A stretch of DNA of 64,000 nt from Ricinus communis. Lineage: Eukaryota; Streptophyta; Magnoliopsida; Malpighiales; Euphorbiaceae. The stretch is from NCBI RefSeq assembly GCF_019578655.1, contig NC_063265.1, forward strand, positions 20,942,285 to 21,006,284, in the 5' to 3' direction. Below are positions 1-11,578 of this stretch, one piece after another; position 1 is the stretch's first letter, and every line of letters begins with the position of its first letter. A program made the position numbers and the translations under genes. The notes below the pieces were generated by a model that did not search any database, was not told the DNA's origin, and saw only the letters and a list, made by a program, of their open reading frames with translations.

Positions 1-1972
1 AGACATTCTTAGGGTAGAAAAATTGTATGCCAATTTGAAAAAGTGTGCTTTTTGCGTGGATAAAGTTAATTTCCTTGGTTTCGTTGTTAGTTCAAAGGGG
101 CTCGAGGTTGATGTGGAGAAAGTGAAAGCAACTAGGGAGTGGCCAACACCTAAAAACATTAGCCAAGTTAGGAGTTTTCATGGCTTGGCTAGTTTCTATA
201 GGAGGTTCATTAAGGACTTTAGTAGTATAGCTGCACCTTTGAATGAAATTGTCAAGAAAAACGTTGGGTTTACTTGGGGTGATGCACAAGAACATGCTTT
301 TAATATGCTTAAAGATAAGTTGTGTCGCTCCTTTGTTGGTTTTACCTAACTTTGACAAAACCTTTGAGATTGAGTGTGATGCTAGTGGCATTGGGATTGG
401 TGCTGTTTTGATGCAAGAAAGCGGACCTATATGCTATTTTAGTGAAAAACTAAATAGAGCGACCCAACCTATGACAAAGAACTCTATGCTTTGGTTCGGG
501 CCTTGCAAACATGGCAACACTATTTATGGCCCAAAGAATTTGTCATCCACACGGATCGTGAGAGTTTGAAGCATCTCGAGGGCAAGACAAACTGAACCGA
601 AGACATGCTAAGTGGATGGAATTCATTGAGACATTCCCGTATGTGATCAAATACAAGAAAGGTAAGGAGAATGTAGTTCTTTGATGCACTATCTCGAAGG
701 TATGCTTTACTTACTACTCTTGATTCTAAATTCTTTGGGCTTCCGAGTTCATAAAAGAGTTGTATGTGAGTGATAATGATTTCAGCGGCATGTTTACAAC
801 TTGTGCTAATGGGGCTGTTTACTGATTTTTATGTGTTTGAGGGATTTCTTTTCAAGAAAAATCGCCTTTGTATTCCTAATTGTTCTTTCGTTTGTATTGG
901 TTAGGGAAGCATATGGGGGGCGGTTTAATGGGTCATTTTGGGGTGCAAAGACTTATGATATTCTGATTGAACATTTTTATTGGCCATGCATGAAACGTGA
1001 TGTGCATAAAATTTGTGGTCAATGCATTGTGTGTTTGAAAGCTAAGTCCAAACTGCGACCCCATGGGTTATATACACCTTTACCTATTCCCGATGTTCCT
1101 TGGACAGGATTTGTCTATGGACTTTGTGCTTGGTTTGCCGAGATCTAGGAAAGGTAAAGATAGTATATTTGTTGTTGTGGATAGGTTTAGTAAAATAGCT
1201 CACTTTATCCCTTGCCATAAAAGTGATGATCATCCATATTGCTGATTTGTTTCTTAGAAGTTGTGCGTTTGCATAGAGTACCTAAGACCATTGTTAGTGA
1301 TAGAGATGTTAAATTTCTAAGTCACTTTTGGCGTGTGCTATGGGGTAAGTTAGGAACTAAATTGCTTTATTCTACTACTTGCCATCCACGGACAGGATGG
1401 ACAAACTGAAGTTGTGAATAGGACTTTGATTCAATTGCTTCGTGCTTTGATTTCTAGGAATTTAAAATCTTGGGAGGATTTGTTGCCATATGTTGAATTT
1501 GCATATAATGCACTACACACACTTCACCATTTGAAATTGTATATGGTTTTAATCCTTTAACTCCTATTGATTTCATTCCTTTGCCTCTTAACAAGCTTGT
1601 TAGTGTTGAAGGTTCTTCTAAGGCAGATTTGGTTAAAAAGCTACACAAACAAGTTAAAGAGAGAATTGAGAAGCAAAATGCAAAAGTGGCCGAGAGGGTT
1701 AATAAAGGACAAATTCCAATGGTATTCCAACCTAGAGATTGGGTTTGGGTGCATTTTCGCAAAGAAAGGTTCCCAAATCAAAGAAAGTCTAAACTAAGTC
1801 CGAGGGGTGATGGTCCATTTCAAGTCCTTGAGAGGATCAATGACAATGCCTACAAGATTGATTTGAAAGGTGAGTATAATGTGAGTGGTACATTTAATGT
1901 AGCTGATTTGAGTCCTTTTGATGTAGGTGATGAACTTGATTCGAGGACGAATCATCCTAAAGAAGGAGGGAA
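1..1972 (+). pseudogene. Ty3/gypsy retrotransposon pol remnant (RT, RNase H, integrase)
   Basis: Decayed 3' half of a Ty3/gypsy polyprotein, cut by the window edge. Read across frames it shows: the end of reverse transcriptase (23-349, including NFLGFVVSSKG and HGLASFYRRFIKDFS); an RNase H start (about 350-570, [16 protein letters not shown]); the integrase zinc finger (about 970-1050, H..H then CGQCIVC); the integrase core (about 1100-1500, first Asp in [12 protein letters not shown], then VSDRDVKF, Glu in GQTEVVNR); and an integrase C-terminal part (1581-1970, GDGPFQVLERINDNAYKIDL, then FNVADLSPFD). Frameshifts near 340, 570, 690, 1130, 1240 and 1510 and in-frame stops break the ORF, so it is not functional. 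A purine-rich tract at 1961-1972 just before the LTR fits a polypurine tract. Superfamily assignment is firm; lineage was not resolved. Confidence 0.93.
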
Positions 1973-2688
1973 TGATATGGACATGGCCAAGCTTAAAGAT
2001 GAACTTGATGGAGAGGACAACAAGAAAATCAAAGATAAAGCTAAGGATCCATTGAGCATACTACAAGGCCCAATTACAAGGTCAAGGTCCAAGAAGCTAC
2101 AAGAAGCCTTAATTGGCTATATGCAAGATTGGGCTAGTCAAGGAAGCCCAATTGGTCATGCTAGGATAGGCCCAAGTAAAGACACATCTGAATGGGCTTT
2201 ATTTAATGTTTTGCAAGTCCAAATACATGAAGACTAATGTGGGCTAATATTTGGGCTGAAATCTCTTCTTTAAGTTCAAAACAATGTTATTGCCTATTTT
2301 TCTTATGTGGCAGCTAGGGTTAATAGTTTTACTAGGGTTTATTATGTTAGGTGGCTATAAAAACGCCCCTTAAGTTGTGTTTTAGAAATTCGAATTTTGA
2401 TAAAAATATAGTAGTTGTTTCCTTTGCATATTTGCTTGAATTCTTGAATTCTTGTTGAATGCATAAACCACTTATCAAGGAATTGATCTATCCTTGTGGC
2501 GTGTTAAGGGTTAGGGTTTAAAGAAGTTAGTTTTCTTTAGGTTCTGATCTTGATCAACCATACCTTGCAATCTGATTTAAGCGGTTCTTGGGTTTTGAAA
2601 CTTAATTTGTTCTTGGGTTTCTAAGATAGTAATTCACGGGTTCATAATCATTAGGGTTCGTGGTTCTAATCCTTGGAGGTTCTTAACA
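1973..2688 (+). repeat. 3' LTR of the Ty3/gypsy element
   Basis: Starts with TGATATGGAC immediately after the purine-rich tract and ends with TTCTTAACA, giving TG...CA termini and a length of about 716 bp. A TATA-like box (CTATAAAAA) lies near 2353, where an LTR promoter would be expected. The pol reading frame stays open into the LTR and stops only at 2237, so about 88 codons of apparent ORF lie inside it. The 5' LTR would lie outside the window, so the boundaries rest on terminal motifs and on the tract, not on an LTR-LTR comparison. Confidence 0.7.
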
Positions 2689-3027
2689 CTAGGTCACATG
2701 CATATTTATGTCTCTAAATTTTAGTCATTTAGTTAGTTTAACCCTTTAACTTTTGATTTAATCTAACTGACACTTAAAGTTTTTTTAATGATATTTAAAC
2801 ACTTTTTGACATGTGTCTTCATTCAATATGTTCACATGTATTGTATAAAAGTGTTTGAATATTATCAAAAAATAAAATTTAAGTGCATGTTAAGTTCAAT
2901 TAAAAGTTATAAATGTTTAGATATTAAACAAAAATAAAATCAGATGTCGTTTAGATTAAATCGAAAATTGGAGTGTTAAATTAACTAATCGAAACAGGTT
3001 CAAGGGCATAAATATATATTTAGCCTA
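2689..3027. mobile_element. Fold-back (MITE-like) element abutting the gypsy LTR
   Basis: The two ends are imperfect inverted repeats about 90 bp long: about 2692-2785 pairs with the reverse complement of about 2930-3025. Shared blocks include ATTTATG, TTAGTTA, TTTAA and GATTTAATCTAA. Both outer ends begin TAGG. A TA lies at both edges (2690-2691 and 3026-3027), but no longer target duplication is visible. It has no coding potential. It starts within a few bases of the predicted LTR end, so it either inserted there or belonged to the sequence next to the retrotransposon. Confidence 0.55.
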
Positions 3028-5560
3028 TATCAAATATAATTGATTGAAAAGAAATAAATGAAAAGTTTATAGGAAGTAAATTCACATTCAAAGCTAAAGA
3101 TTTGATAAAAAAGAAACCAGTTTACGTTAATGAAATATCAACAATATTGGAAACAAATACGAATAAACAGAATTGAAAATAAATTCTTTGAACAACATGA
3201 TTTGATTTAAAAGTTATGTAGAAACTTGGATCGTGTGTTCCTTTTTCTCATTTCTTCTATTATATTCATAAGGCTTGTTTAGCATTGCGGTTGGATTTCT
3301 ACTGTTGCCTTTTTCAAGAGCGATGATTAGAAAAGTTGTTTAAGTGTTTAGTAGTAAAATAGAAACTCCATGTTAAGTGAAAAAATTACTCATTAAGTGT
3401 TTATTTAAAATTATTGTTTGAAGTGTTTTATAATTAAAATGACCAAAATGAACAAATATTTTGCAAAAATGAAATATTTAATAAATTATTTTCATAAAAA
3501 ATCAAGTTTCTCATTTTTCATATTAACTATATCAATTTAATTAATTTAAAAATATTAGAATGATAAAATAATAAATGCAACATTGCGTTCACTTACTCAA
3601 TAAGAATTAATACATTTATTAGAAGTGGGAGTGACCGACGAGTCTCATATTGGTCGACAACCTTGCGAGAATATAAAATTGGATAATATGAAGGAGATAG
3701 GTGAGTTAAAAAATAGAATTTTTAGTTTATATAACGATAAAAATTTAATATCTTTAAACTATTAAAATTATTTTTATTTATATTTATTTAATAAAAAAAT
3801 TTCCCATCAAAATTAAAAATAAAATTTGAAAATAGTTGATTTTTAAGTGCTTTTTTCAAATTATAGTTTGAAATCATCGAAACTCAGTATTGATATAAAA
3901 CTGTTTTATTTCTTTTCATATAAACTAGCTTTTTTGCTCTCTAATAAGAATGTCAAACGCCCTCTTAAGAGAATCTAGAAAAATAACCATCGAATAGTTC
4001 TTCATTATGCACATTGCAACTTCTCTAGCTCCTCGATAGGTGCCAATCTTCATGCACAACTCCCAATCCATTAAGTCTCTCCCATTTTCCCTAATTGCTC
4101 TTTTCACTTGTAGATCAATTGCTTAATCTAGGGACGAGGATGGTTCGAAGGAGGATGAATATAGTTCAAAGGAATTTGAAATCGAACCAAACTTTAAAAA
4201 TTTTTAAAATTGAATCTCTAGAATCGTACTATAACATAAATTATTTTTTTCAAACCATTTCAATTTTTGTTTGAAAGATTTATTTAAAGATTTGGATTTT
4301 ACATAATGGTTTTTTACGGAATGAGATGATAAAAATTAAATTTTTTTCAATTTTCTTTAATAAGATTTTATATTCTCAACATAAATCATTTGCAATTAAC
4401 TTATACATCTATTAGAAAACTTAAATTAAATAAAAAAAAATAAAAATTAGTAAAATTATAGCAAAATGATATATTATATGCTCACCTCTAATAGAGATGA
4501 ATATAATGAAACTAAAATTTATACTTAGAGTTAGTAATTTTAGATTTATTGCATTTGAGCCAATGAACTTATAATTTTGATAGACTAAGATGGCTTAATT
4601 TATTAATCCTTTTATATTTGGATTATAAGTTTGGACTTGATTGTTTATACTCGAACTCATGAAACCGATTCTAATTTAGTTTTTTAGTTCGATAGAATAC
4701 GAGAAGAGAACTATATAGATAATTAATGAGATTTAAAATCATACTAATATAGTGTTTGGTTGTAACTCATAAAATTTATAAAATTTATTTGTGAATTTAA
4801 AATTTATGTACTTTAAATGGAGTAAAAATTAATTTAGTATTCTACATAATCAAATTGTATGAAATTGATTATAGTTAAACTAAATTCTAACAAAATAGGT
4901 AGAATTTTCAAATGAATTCTATAGTAAGTCAATACATCCTATATCACCAATTTATCTTTTACAAATTCATTATTTCAATTTTATTTTTTTCTCATATCTT
5001 TTTCTCAAATGATATAATTTTTTTTTTTATGTATTTCACCCAAACGTAGCATAAAATATAATTTTAAAATAGTTCAATTTGGAAAAACATATTTTCAATA
5101 CAGTTTGAGATCTCCGAGTTCTATTCTCAACCTAAACCAATCCCTTTTTAACTACACATTCCATTAAAATAAATAAGTTTATTTATTTAATAAATAAATA
5201 AGTTGGACTTTGCAAATGGACCATCGATCAAGTCATGGTATATGGGCTAGGCCCAATTCTAATGTAAGACCGAAGAATATATGCTTAAATATATTAAATA
5301 AACATTTTTCTGAAAGAAAAAGAAAATGTTAATTTCGTAATTTACATCCTCTAAGAAAAAAACTTGTCATATTAGGATTCCAAGTTTAGCGTTTCATGTT
5401 ACGACACGTTGTGCAGGCGGGCCACCACCATGGCGGAGTGGTGCTTCTCACTGGATAAGCTTCAACATCCATTACATTTGTATAATTTTTCTAATTCTGT
5501 AAAATTTTGCCAACTTCATAAAATAAATAAATAAAAGAAAATACATTATTTCTGCTTGTG
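3028..5560. other. AT-rich intergenic region upstream of LCYB
   Basis: No gene is supported. The stretch is very AT-rich with degenerate MITE-like pieces. At about 4751-5052 the edges GTGTTTGGTTG and CCAAACG resemble the inverted ends of hAT/Tourist-type MITEs, but I could not fix a boundary or a target duplication. Similar wording (GTTTAGCATTGCGGTTGG) occurs near 3279. The promoter of LCYB should lie in the last few hundred bases; no element there could be assigned with confidence. Confidence 0.4.
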
Positions 5561-5667
5561 TTGAGAACGGGACGCACAGAAGCTTTACCTTTACCAGTTT
5601 CTTTCCAGATTCTCCTTCAATCTCTGCAAATTGCGGTCCAAAAATGAGACTAACTCTCTTCCTCTTG

Positions 5668-5852
5668 GTAAGCTATCGACTTTGTACTTCTTAGTTTCTT
5701 TTAAGGTTCTTGAGTTCCAAGAGTGTTTTTTATATATCTTTCTATAAAGGGTATATTTATTTTATTGCTAGTTGATGGCAATTGAATTTTTGTTAACACT
5801 CATTTATTAGTTTGTGCTATTTGAATAACAGTCTATAGTAAATTTCCACCAG
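5668..5852 (+). other. Probable intron in the LCYB 5' leader
   Basis: A good donor (TTG|GTAAGC) at 5667/5668 and an acceptor (CCACCAG|GAATT) at 5852/5853 enclose a T-rich 185-bp segment in the pyrimidine-rich leader upstream of the LCYB start. Removing it joins an upstream ATG (5644) to a 24-codon reading frame that stops before the main ATG. An alternative acceptor (AATAACAG) lies near 5831. Splicing is inferred from the sites alone; no transcript evidence is available here. Confidence 0.5.
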
Positions 5853-5969
5853 GAATTGACTTCTCAGTTTGGAATTGAGAGATTCTTGAATCCCAATATG
5901 TGATTTTTGGAAGTTGTGGTGACCCAGTTTGGATTTTGGGGGGTTTCTTGAAATACTTATTGGAAAGCT

Positions 5970-7514
5970 ATGGATACTTTATTGAGAACGCATAATAAAC
6001 TTGAATTCTTGCCTCAACTTCATGGTTTCTCGGAAAAAGTCAGTATTTTCGAACCAAAAAAAGAGAAAATTAGCAATTCGAATTTTATAGAGTATCAGAA
6101 CTCTGAGGTTAGGTTTTGTTCCAAGAAAACTTATCCAAAAAGGTGCAGAAATGGATGTGTTAAGGCTAGTAGTGGTGCCCTTTTGGAGCTAGTACCTGAA
6201 ACCAAGAAGGAAAATCTTGAATTTGAGCTTCCTATGTATGACTCATCAAAAGGTGGTGTTGTTGATCTTGCTGTTGTGGGTGGTGGCCCGGCAGGCCTCG
6301 CAGTTGCCCAGCAAGTTTCAGAGGCAGGCCTTTCTGTTTGTTCAATCGACCCATCTCCTAAATTGATTTGGCCAAATAATTATGGTGTTTGGGTGGATGA
6401 ATTTGAGGCCATGGATTTGCTTGATTGTCTTGATACCACCTGGTCTGGTGCTGTTGTCTACATTGATGATAAATCGAAGAAGGATCTTGGTAGGCCTTAT
6501 GGGAGGGTTAACAGGAAGCAGCTAAAGTCGAAAATGCTACAAAAATGTATATCCAATGGTGTTAAGTTTCACCAAGCCAAAGTTATCAAGGTTATTCATG
6601 AGGAATCAAAATCCCTATTGATTTGTAATGATGGTGTCACAATCCAGGCTGCTGTGGTTCTTGATGCAACTGGATTTTCTAGATGCCTTGTTCAGTATGA
6701 TAAGCCATACAATCCAGGTTACCAAGTGGCTTATGGAATATTGGCTGAGGTAGAAGATCACCCATTTGATGTAGATAAAATGCTTTTTATGGACTGGAGA
6801 GACTCACATTTGAAAAATAATCCGGAGCTACAAAAGAGAAATAGTAAGATCCCCACTTTTCTGTATGCAATGCCCTTTTCATCAGAGAGGATATTTCTCG
6901 AAGAAACTTCCCTAGTTGCTCGGCCTGGTGTACGTATGGAAGATATCCAGGAAAGAATGGTAGCTAGGTTGAAGCACTTAGGAATAAAAGTGAAAAGTAT
7001 TGAAGAAGATGAGCATTGCGTCATCCCAATGGGTGGCCCCCTCCCCGTCCTTCCTCAAAGAGTTGTTGGCATTGGTGGCACAGCTGGCATGGTTCACCCT
7101 TCAACTGGGTACATGGTAGCAAGAACTCTAGCGGCAGCTCCAGTTGTTGCCAATTCCATAGTCCAGTACCTTGGTTCCAGTAGAAGTCTTTCAGGAACCG
7201 AATTGTCAGCAGAAGTTTGGAAAGATTTATGGCCAATAGAGAGGAGGAGACAAAGAGAGTTCTTCTGTTTTGGCATGGACATTTTGCTCAAGCTTGATTT
7301 ACAAGCCACACGAAGGTTCTTCGATGCATTTTTTGATCTTGAACCCCATTATTGGCACGGTTTCTTGTCATCTCGTCTATTTCTCCCCGAGCTTATATTT
7401 TTTGGGCTGTCATTGTTTTCCCATGCTTCTAATACTTCCAGGTTAGAGATTATGGCAAAGGGAACGCTTCCTTTGGTTAACATGGTCAACAATTTAATAC
7501 AAGATAGTGAATAG
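5970..7514 (+). CDS. LCYB: Lycopene beta-cyclase, chloroplast precursor
   Basis: Catalyses formation of the beta-ionone rings that convert lycopene to gamma- and then beta-carotene in the carotenoid pathway on plastid membranes. The 514-aa ORF is intronless, as usual for this gene, and slightly longer than the usual 500 or so. Residues 1 to about 80 are a Ser/Lys-rich transit-peptide region, leading into SGALLELVPETKKENLEFEL. A dinucleotide-binding fold follows at about 98-120 (DLAVVGGGPAGLAVAQQ), then IWPNNYGVWVDEFEAMDLLD, the cyclase motif FLEETSLVARPG near 307-320, and HPSTGYMVARTLAAAP near 376. The C-terminal RRFFDAFFDLEPHYWHGFLS region is complete. LCYB is separated from epsilon-cyclase and from capsanthin/neoxanthin-type paralogues by the N-terminal motif and overall wording. 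The start is the first ATG and matches the family's MDTLL start. No breaks are seen. Confidence 0.97.
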   Translation: MDTLLRTHNKLEFLPQLHGFSEKVSIFEPKKEKISNSNFIEYQNSEVRFCSKKTYPKRCRNGCVKASSGALLELVPETKKENLEFELPMYDSSKGGVVDLAVVGGGPAGLAVAQQVSEAGLSVCSIDPSPKLIWPNNYGVWVDEFEAMDLLDCLDTTWSGAVVYIDDKSKKDLGRPYGRVNRKQLKSKMLQKCISNGVKFHQAKVIKVIHEESKSLLICNDGVTIQAAVVLDATGFSRCLVQYDKPYNPGYQVAYGILAEVEDHPFDVDKMLFMDWRDSHLKNNPELQKRNSKIPTFLYAMPFSSERIFLEETSLVARPGVRMEDIQERMVARLKHLGIKVKSIEEDEHCVIPMGGPLPVLPQRVVGIGGTAGMVHPSTGYMVARTLAAAPVVANSIVQYLGSSRSLSGTELSAEVWKDLWPIERRRQREFFCFGMDILLKLDLQATRRFFDAFFDLEPHYWHGFLSSRLFLPELIFFGLSLFSHASNTSRLEIMAKGTLPLVNMVNNLIQDSE

Positions 7515-8660
7515 ATGGCTAAGGAGTCCATTTGTTGTCTGTTAAATCCATTCCATCTGCATCCTGAAGTTTATATATGTTGTTGCCAGTAAATGTCCAT
7601 AGAATACGAAGTAGCTGTTCTTTTGTTATCTTAATTGTATACACAATCCAATGGTTGATGACTCTAATTTGTTATGGAAAGGAAGTACTTTGATTCATGA
7701 TGCTGTTTCTCTGTTTGCCATCATAAACATATCTTTCTCTTGCTCAGTGATACCTGATGCAGTTCAATTTTTTTTTTTAAATTTCATTTAAACTTGATAC
7801 TTATGGTGAATGAAGTGCAGCTAGTAAAACACCAACGGTTATGTAAACTATAACATCAAAAGGGTATCATTTTGACATCTCTGAAAAAGAAAAATGAAAA
7901 GAAAAAGAAACCACTCAACTTGCTTTTACTTTCCCTAATGTGTGGGCATCATTTTCTTTATTCCCATACAAGACATCCACTTTCTGCATCACATATTTTA
8001 TTACTTGATTTTGGCTCTGATCCAGTTTGGCTACCTACATTGTAGTCCTCCTTATTAATGATTTCCATATCACTATAAATTGAGACTACGCTCTAACTAT
8101 ATTTATACATCCTCATTCAAATTTTCATTATCATGGAGGATGCATTGCATATCAATTAAATTCTTAATATTCAAATCTGGACTGTAGGTAGTATCTATTC
8201 TTTTTTATAATAATAATAAAAAAAGCCGACCAATGATAGAAACTTATGTTAAACATTACTGCACATAAATTTATTTCAAAGTTTAGGATCTCATAAATAT
8301 AAATGTCAAACCATTACTTTAAGAGTTTGGCAACTAAAACATCTTTGCCAAACTCATATAACCAAGTAAATCTGACTACCTTTGAAATTTTAATGTACCA
8401 TAATTTACTAGCTTATGAATGTAGGATAATTATTTTTTCTGATTTAAACTCCTTTCTTTTGGACGTGTTTCTCTTTTTCTTCTTCTTTTCTTTTTAGTAT
8501 ATTTATCTTTCAAATTAAAACTTTACCTTTTTTTGAATTTGAAACTTGATTTTTCTCAATTTGTTGATTAAAATTAGGAGTTATGATAAGATTTTAATGG
8601 GTAATAGCTCTATAAATTCAGTTTTTATTGTAAGAGAAAGTTGATTAAACCTTCTTTTTT
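7515..8660. other. LCYB 3' flank and AT-rich spacer
   Basis: The first few hundred bases must contain the LCYB 3' UTR, but no single poly(A) signal stands out. The rest is AT-rich sequence without coding evidence; a 64-codon open frame at 8303-8497 has low-complexity composition and no family resemblance. Confidence 0.4.
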
Positions 8661-9169
8661 TGAAAATGAAATGGCTAAGAAGAAAAGTAGTGAAGTAAGT
8701 GAGGTTAGATCAAAAAATAAGAATGATGCTGCTAAAGAAATGAAGAAGAAATTGAGTAAGAGGAAGTTGCATGCAGCTGGAGATTTTCCAAAATCTTAAA
8801 AAAAGTAAAAAAAATGTGAGTAAGGATTCTGCATTGAGGCAATCGAAAGAAAGAAAGTTATGGTTGAAGAAGTTATTTCTGATTCAAAGAAATCTGAATC
8901 TATGAAACATGATAGAATCTCTATCGAGGAACTTATTTCTCGTCCTTTGAAGATACATATTTATTTTTTAAGAGATTTTTGAATAGATATATATATGAGA
9001 ATGTTTTATATATATATTGTTTATTTTTTAATCTATTTAAAATATAATAAAAAATATTGCTAAGATATTTAAAATAAATTTTCTTTATGACTTTTGTATA
9101 TCAATATATCTAAAGTACACTGTTGATATACATATTTTTTCATTTATAAATTCAAGTTAGTAGTTTATT

Positions 9170-10200
9170 AATTTTGTAGTTGAATTCCTTAATTTTGTAT
9201 GAACTTGATTTTTTCTTTGATAAAGATACAATTTAAATATTAAAAAGATATGATAAATCAGTATATTACTAAATTAACTAAAGTTTGTTTTGTTTTGAAT
9301 TTTGCATATCAAGATATTTGAAAAATAGTATTTAAATACTAAAAAGATATTATTCACTAGGATTCTATTAAAATAATTGAAGTTTTTTTTTTTATTTGAT
9401 TTTTGTAAAACATGATACTTAAAGTATACTATTGTTTTGGTTTATTTTAATTTTGTTCTTTTGTATAAAGGATACTAGTAGTATTTTAATAATATACTGT
9501 TTTTTCATTGATGTTGTAGTTAAATTCTTTAGTTTTGTATGAATTTTATATTGGCTATGAAAAATATACTATTTAGATAATAAGAAGATATAATATATCA
9601 ATATATTATTAACATAATGAAGTATATTTAGTTTTTATATTTCTAGAGCAGGATAATTAAATTATACTATTTATATACTAAAAATATACTATAAGCTAGG
9701 ATACTACTAAAATGATTGAATTATGTTTTTATTTTTATTTTTCTAAAACATGATAGTTAAATTAAACTGTTGCTTTTATTTATTTTAGTTTTATTCTTTT
9801 GTATAGAGTATTTTAATGATATACTATTTTTTTTATTGATGTTGTAGTTGAATTCTATAGTTTTCATGAATTTGATGTCAGCTATAAAAAAGATACTAAG
9901 AGAATATGATTTATCAGTATATTGTTAGAATAATGAAGTTTGTTTTGATTTGATTTCTCTATATTAGGATAATTAAAATATACTATTTAAAATACTAAAA
10001 AGATATCATATACTAGGATATTGTTAAAATGATTGAAGTATATTTTTATTTTTATTTTTTTTAAAACATAATACTTAATGTATACTATTGACTTTATTTA
10101 TTTTAGTTTTATTCTTTTATTTATAGCATACTAATTATACACTTTTTTATATGTCTTTATTTATTTGTGTAAAATATACTAAATAAGATATTAATAATAT
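9170..10200 (+). repeat. Degenerate tandem repeat, period about 330 bp
   Basis: The phrase TGTAGTTGAATTC recurs at about 9175, 9515 (as TGTAGTTAAATTC) and 9843, spaced 340 and 328 bp apart. Each is followed by similar blocks: TATACTATTTAAATACTAAAAAGATAT, a block like ATATCAGTATATTATTA, and then TTTTATTTTTATTTT and a Lys-rich AAAACATGATACTTAAA-like block. It sits between the first two exon-like islands of the DUF1985-Ulp1 remnant, so it probably occupies an intron. The copies are diverged, suggesting an old amplification. Confidence 0.65.
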
Positions 10201-11578
10201 ATTTTTTATTAATTTGTTATAGAGATGAGATTTTAAAATTAGACTAGATGAGCATCATCAAATGAAAGTAAGAGTTGTTTTTTAGAAGGATATAATTAGT
10301 CATATTAAAGAAACTCTTTCAAAAACTGAGCTAGAATTATTTAGAAATACTTGTTTTGTACATTTTTTAGATATGATGCCTTTAAACTTCCAACCTCTAT
10401 TTATTTATTTTTTGTTATTGAGGGAGTTTGAATACGATATAAATTATGAGTTTTGGGTTTCTACCAACGGGTTAGATTGAGATTTTCCTCTTTGAAATTT
10501 GTTGTTGTGGTTTGAAATGTGTTGGTGTTAAAAAGTTAGGGCTTAGTAATTTTTCAAATAGATTGTTAAAAAATATTTTAAAAGAGTTAAGCAAATAAAT
10601 AGACAATCTATATGGAGGTATTTTTTTAGCTAGAGATGAGAGAATAATAGTGTTAATGCAGTAAAGATTATTATTTTGTATTTTGTTGAAATATTTTTAT
10701 TGGTTGCACCAAAGGTTAAAGCTGTTGAAATGATATTGATATTATTGATAGTGATAGTGATTACTTAAAAATTTTGGAGAATAAAAACTTTTTATTTTTC
10801 AGTTGATTCTTTGAGTCAGAAGAATATTTATATGAAGAAGAAAGATGATGGCTTCTACTACAGGGTATATAGTTTTTTAATATTTTTTAAAGTTTGGCTT
10901 TATGAGTGTTGTAGATATTCTTCTGGAAATCTTTTTGTTGATTTTGGCATTCAACTGCCACTTATATTGGGATGGGAGGCATCTATATTCCCAACTTACA
11001 ATTACTTCAACAAATCTTTTTTCTACATCTTGTAATACGGTAATTTTTTATTTTAGTAAAATGTTGATTTTTTTATACCTTTTAATCTTCTTCTGTTTTA
11101 TATTGTTTACTTGTTATTTTTTGTTTGTTTTATAATTGTGTTTAAAAATATTGTTATTTTGAATGTGGAGAAAGAGAAATTAAAACTTGAAGAGTCTTTT
11201 CAAGAAAGAAAAAGATAAATATGATGATATCATTAATGAGTTTAATGGTTTTTGTTCTCCTTCAATTCATGGACCTTCTAGTTTAATTTACTCTTTCATG
11301 GCAAATGTCTTTAAACAGTTGCATATTTTGTTGTCTAATTAAGATAAGTTGGCTAGAGAATTTTATTCTCACCAAATAACTATGGAAGTGAAGATTTCAG
11401 AAATTTGCAACTCTTTATCTAATATTAAGTTGAAGTGGCAATATGGTTCTTATGGGACTGGTACTTCAGATTTTGGTGGTACTTATTTTTAGGTAAATTA
11501 GTTGTTTAAATAGATATTTGAAAGATACTTTTTATATCTTCTTTTATGTTTGTTTTTTTTAATTATTAATTTATTAAA

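Noticed and set aside
3925..4107. 60-codon minus-strand ORF (KRAIRENGRDLMDWELCM)
   Set aside because: No recognised family, no splice partner, isolated in AT-rich DNA; could be an old gene fragment but not supportable.
5434..5530. Short ORF starting in a good context (CCACCACCATGGCG) upstream of LCYB
   Set aside because: About 32 codons, upstream of the likely LCYB leader and not resembling any protein; kept only as a note.
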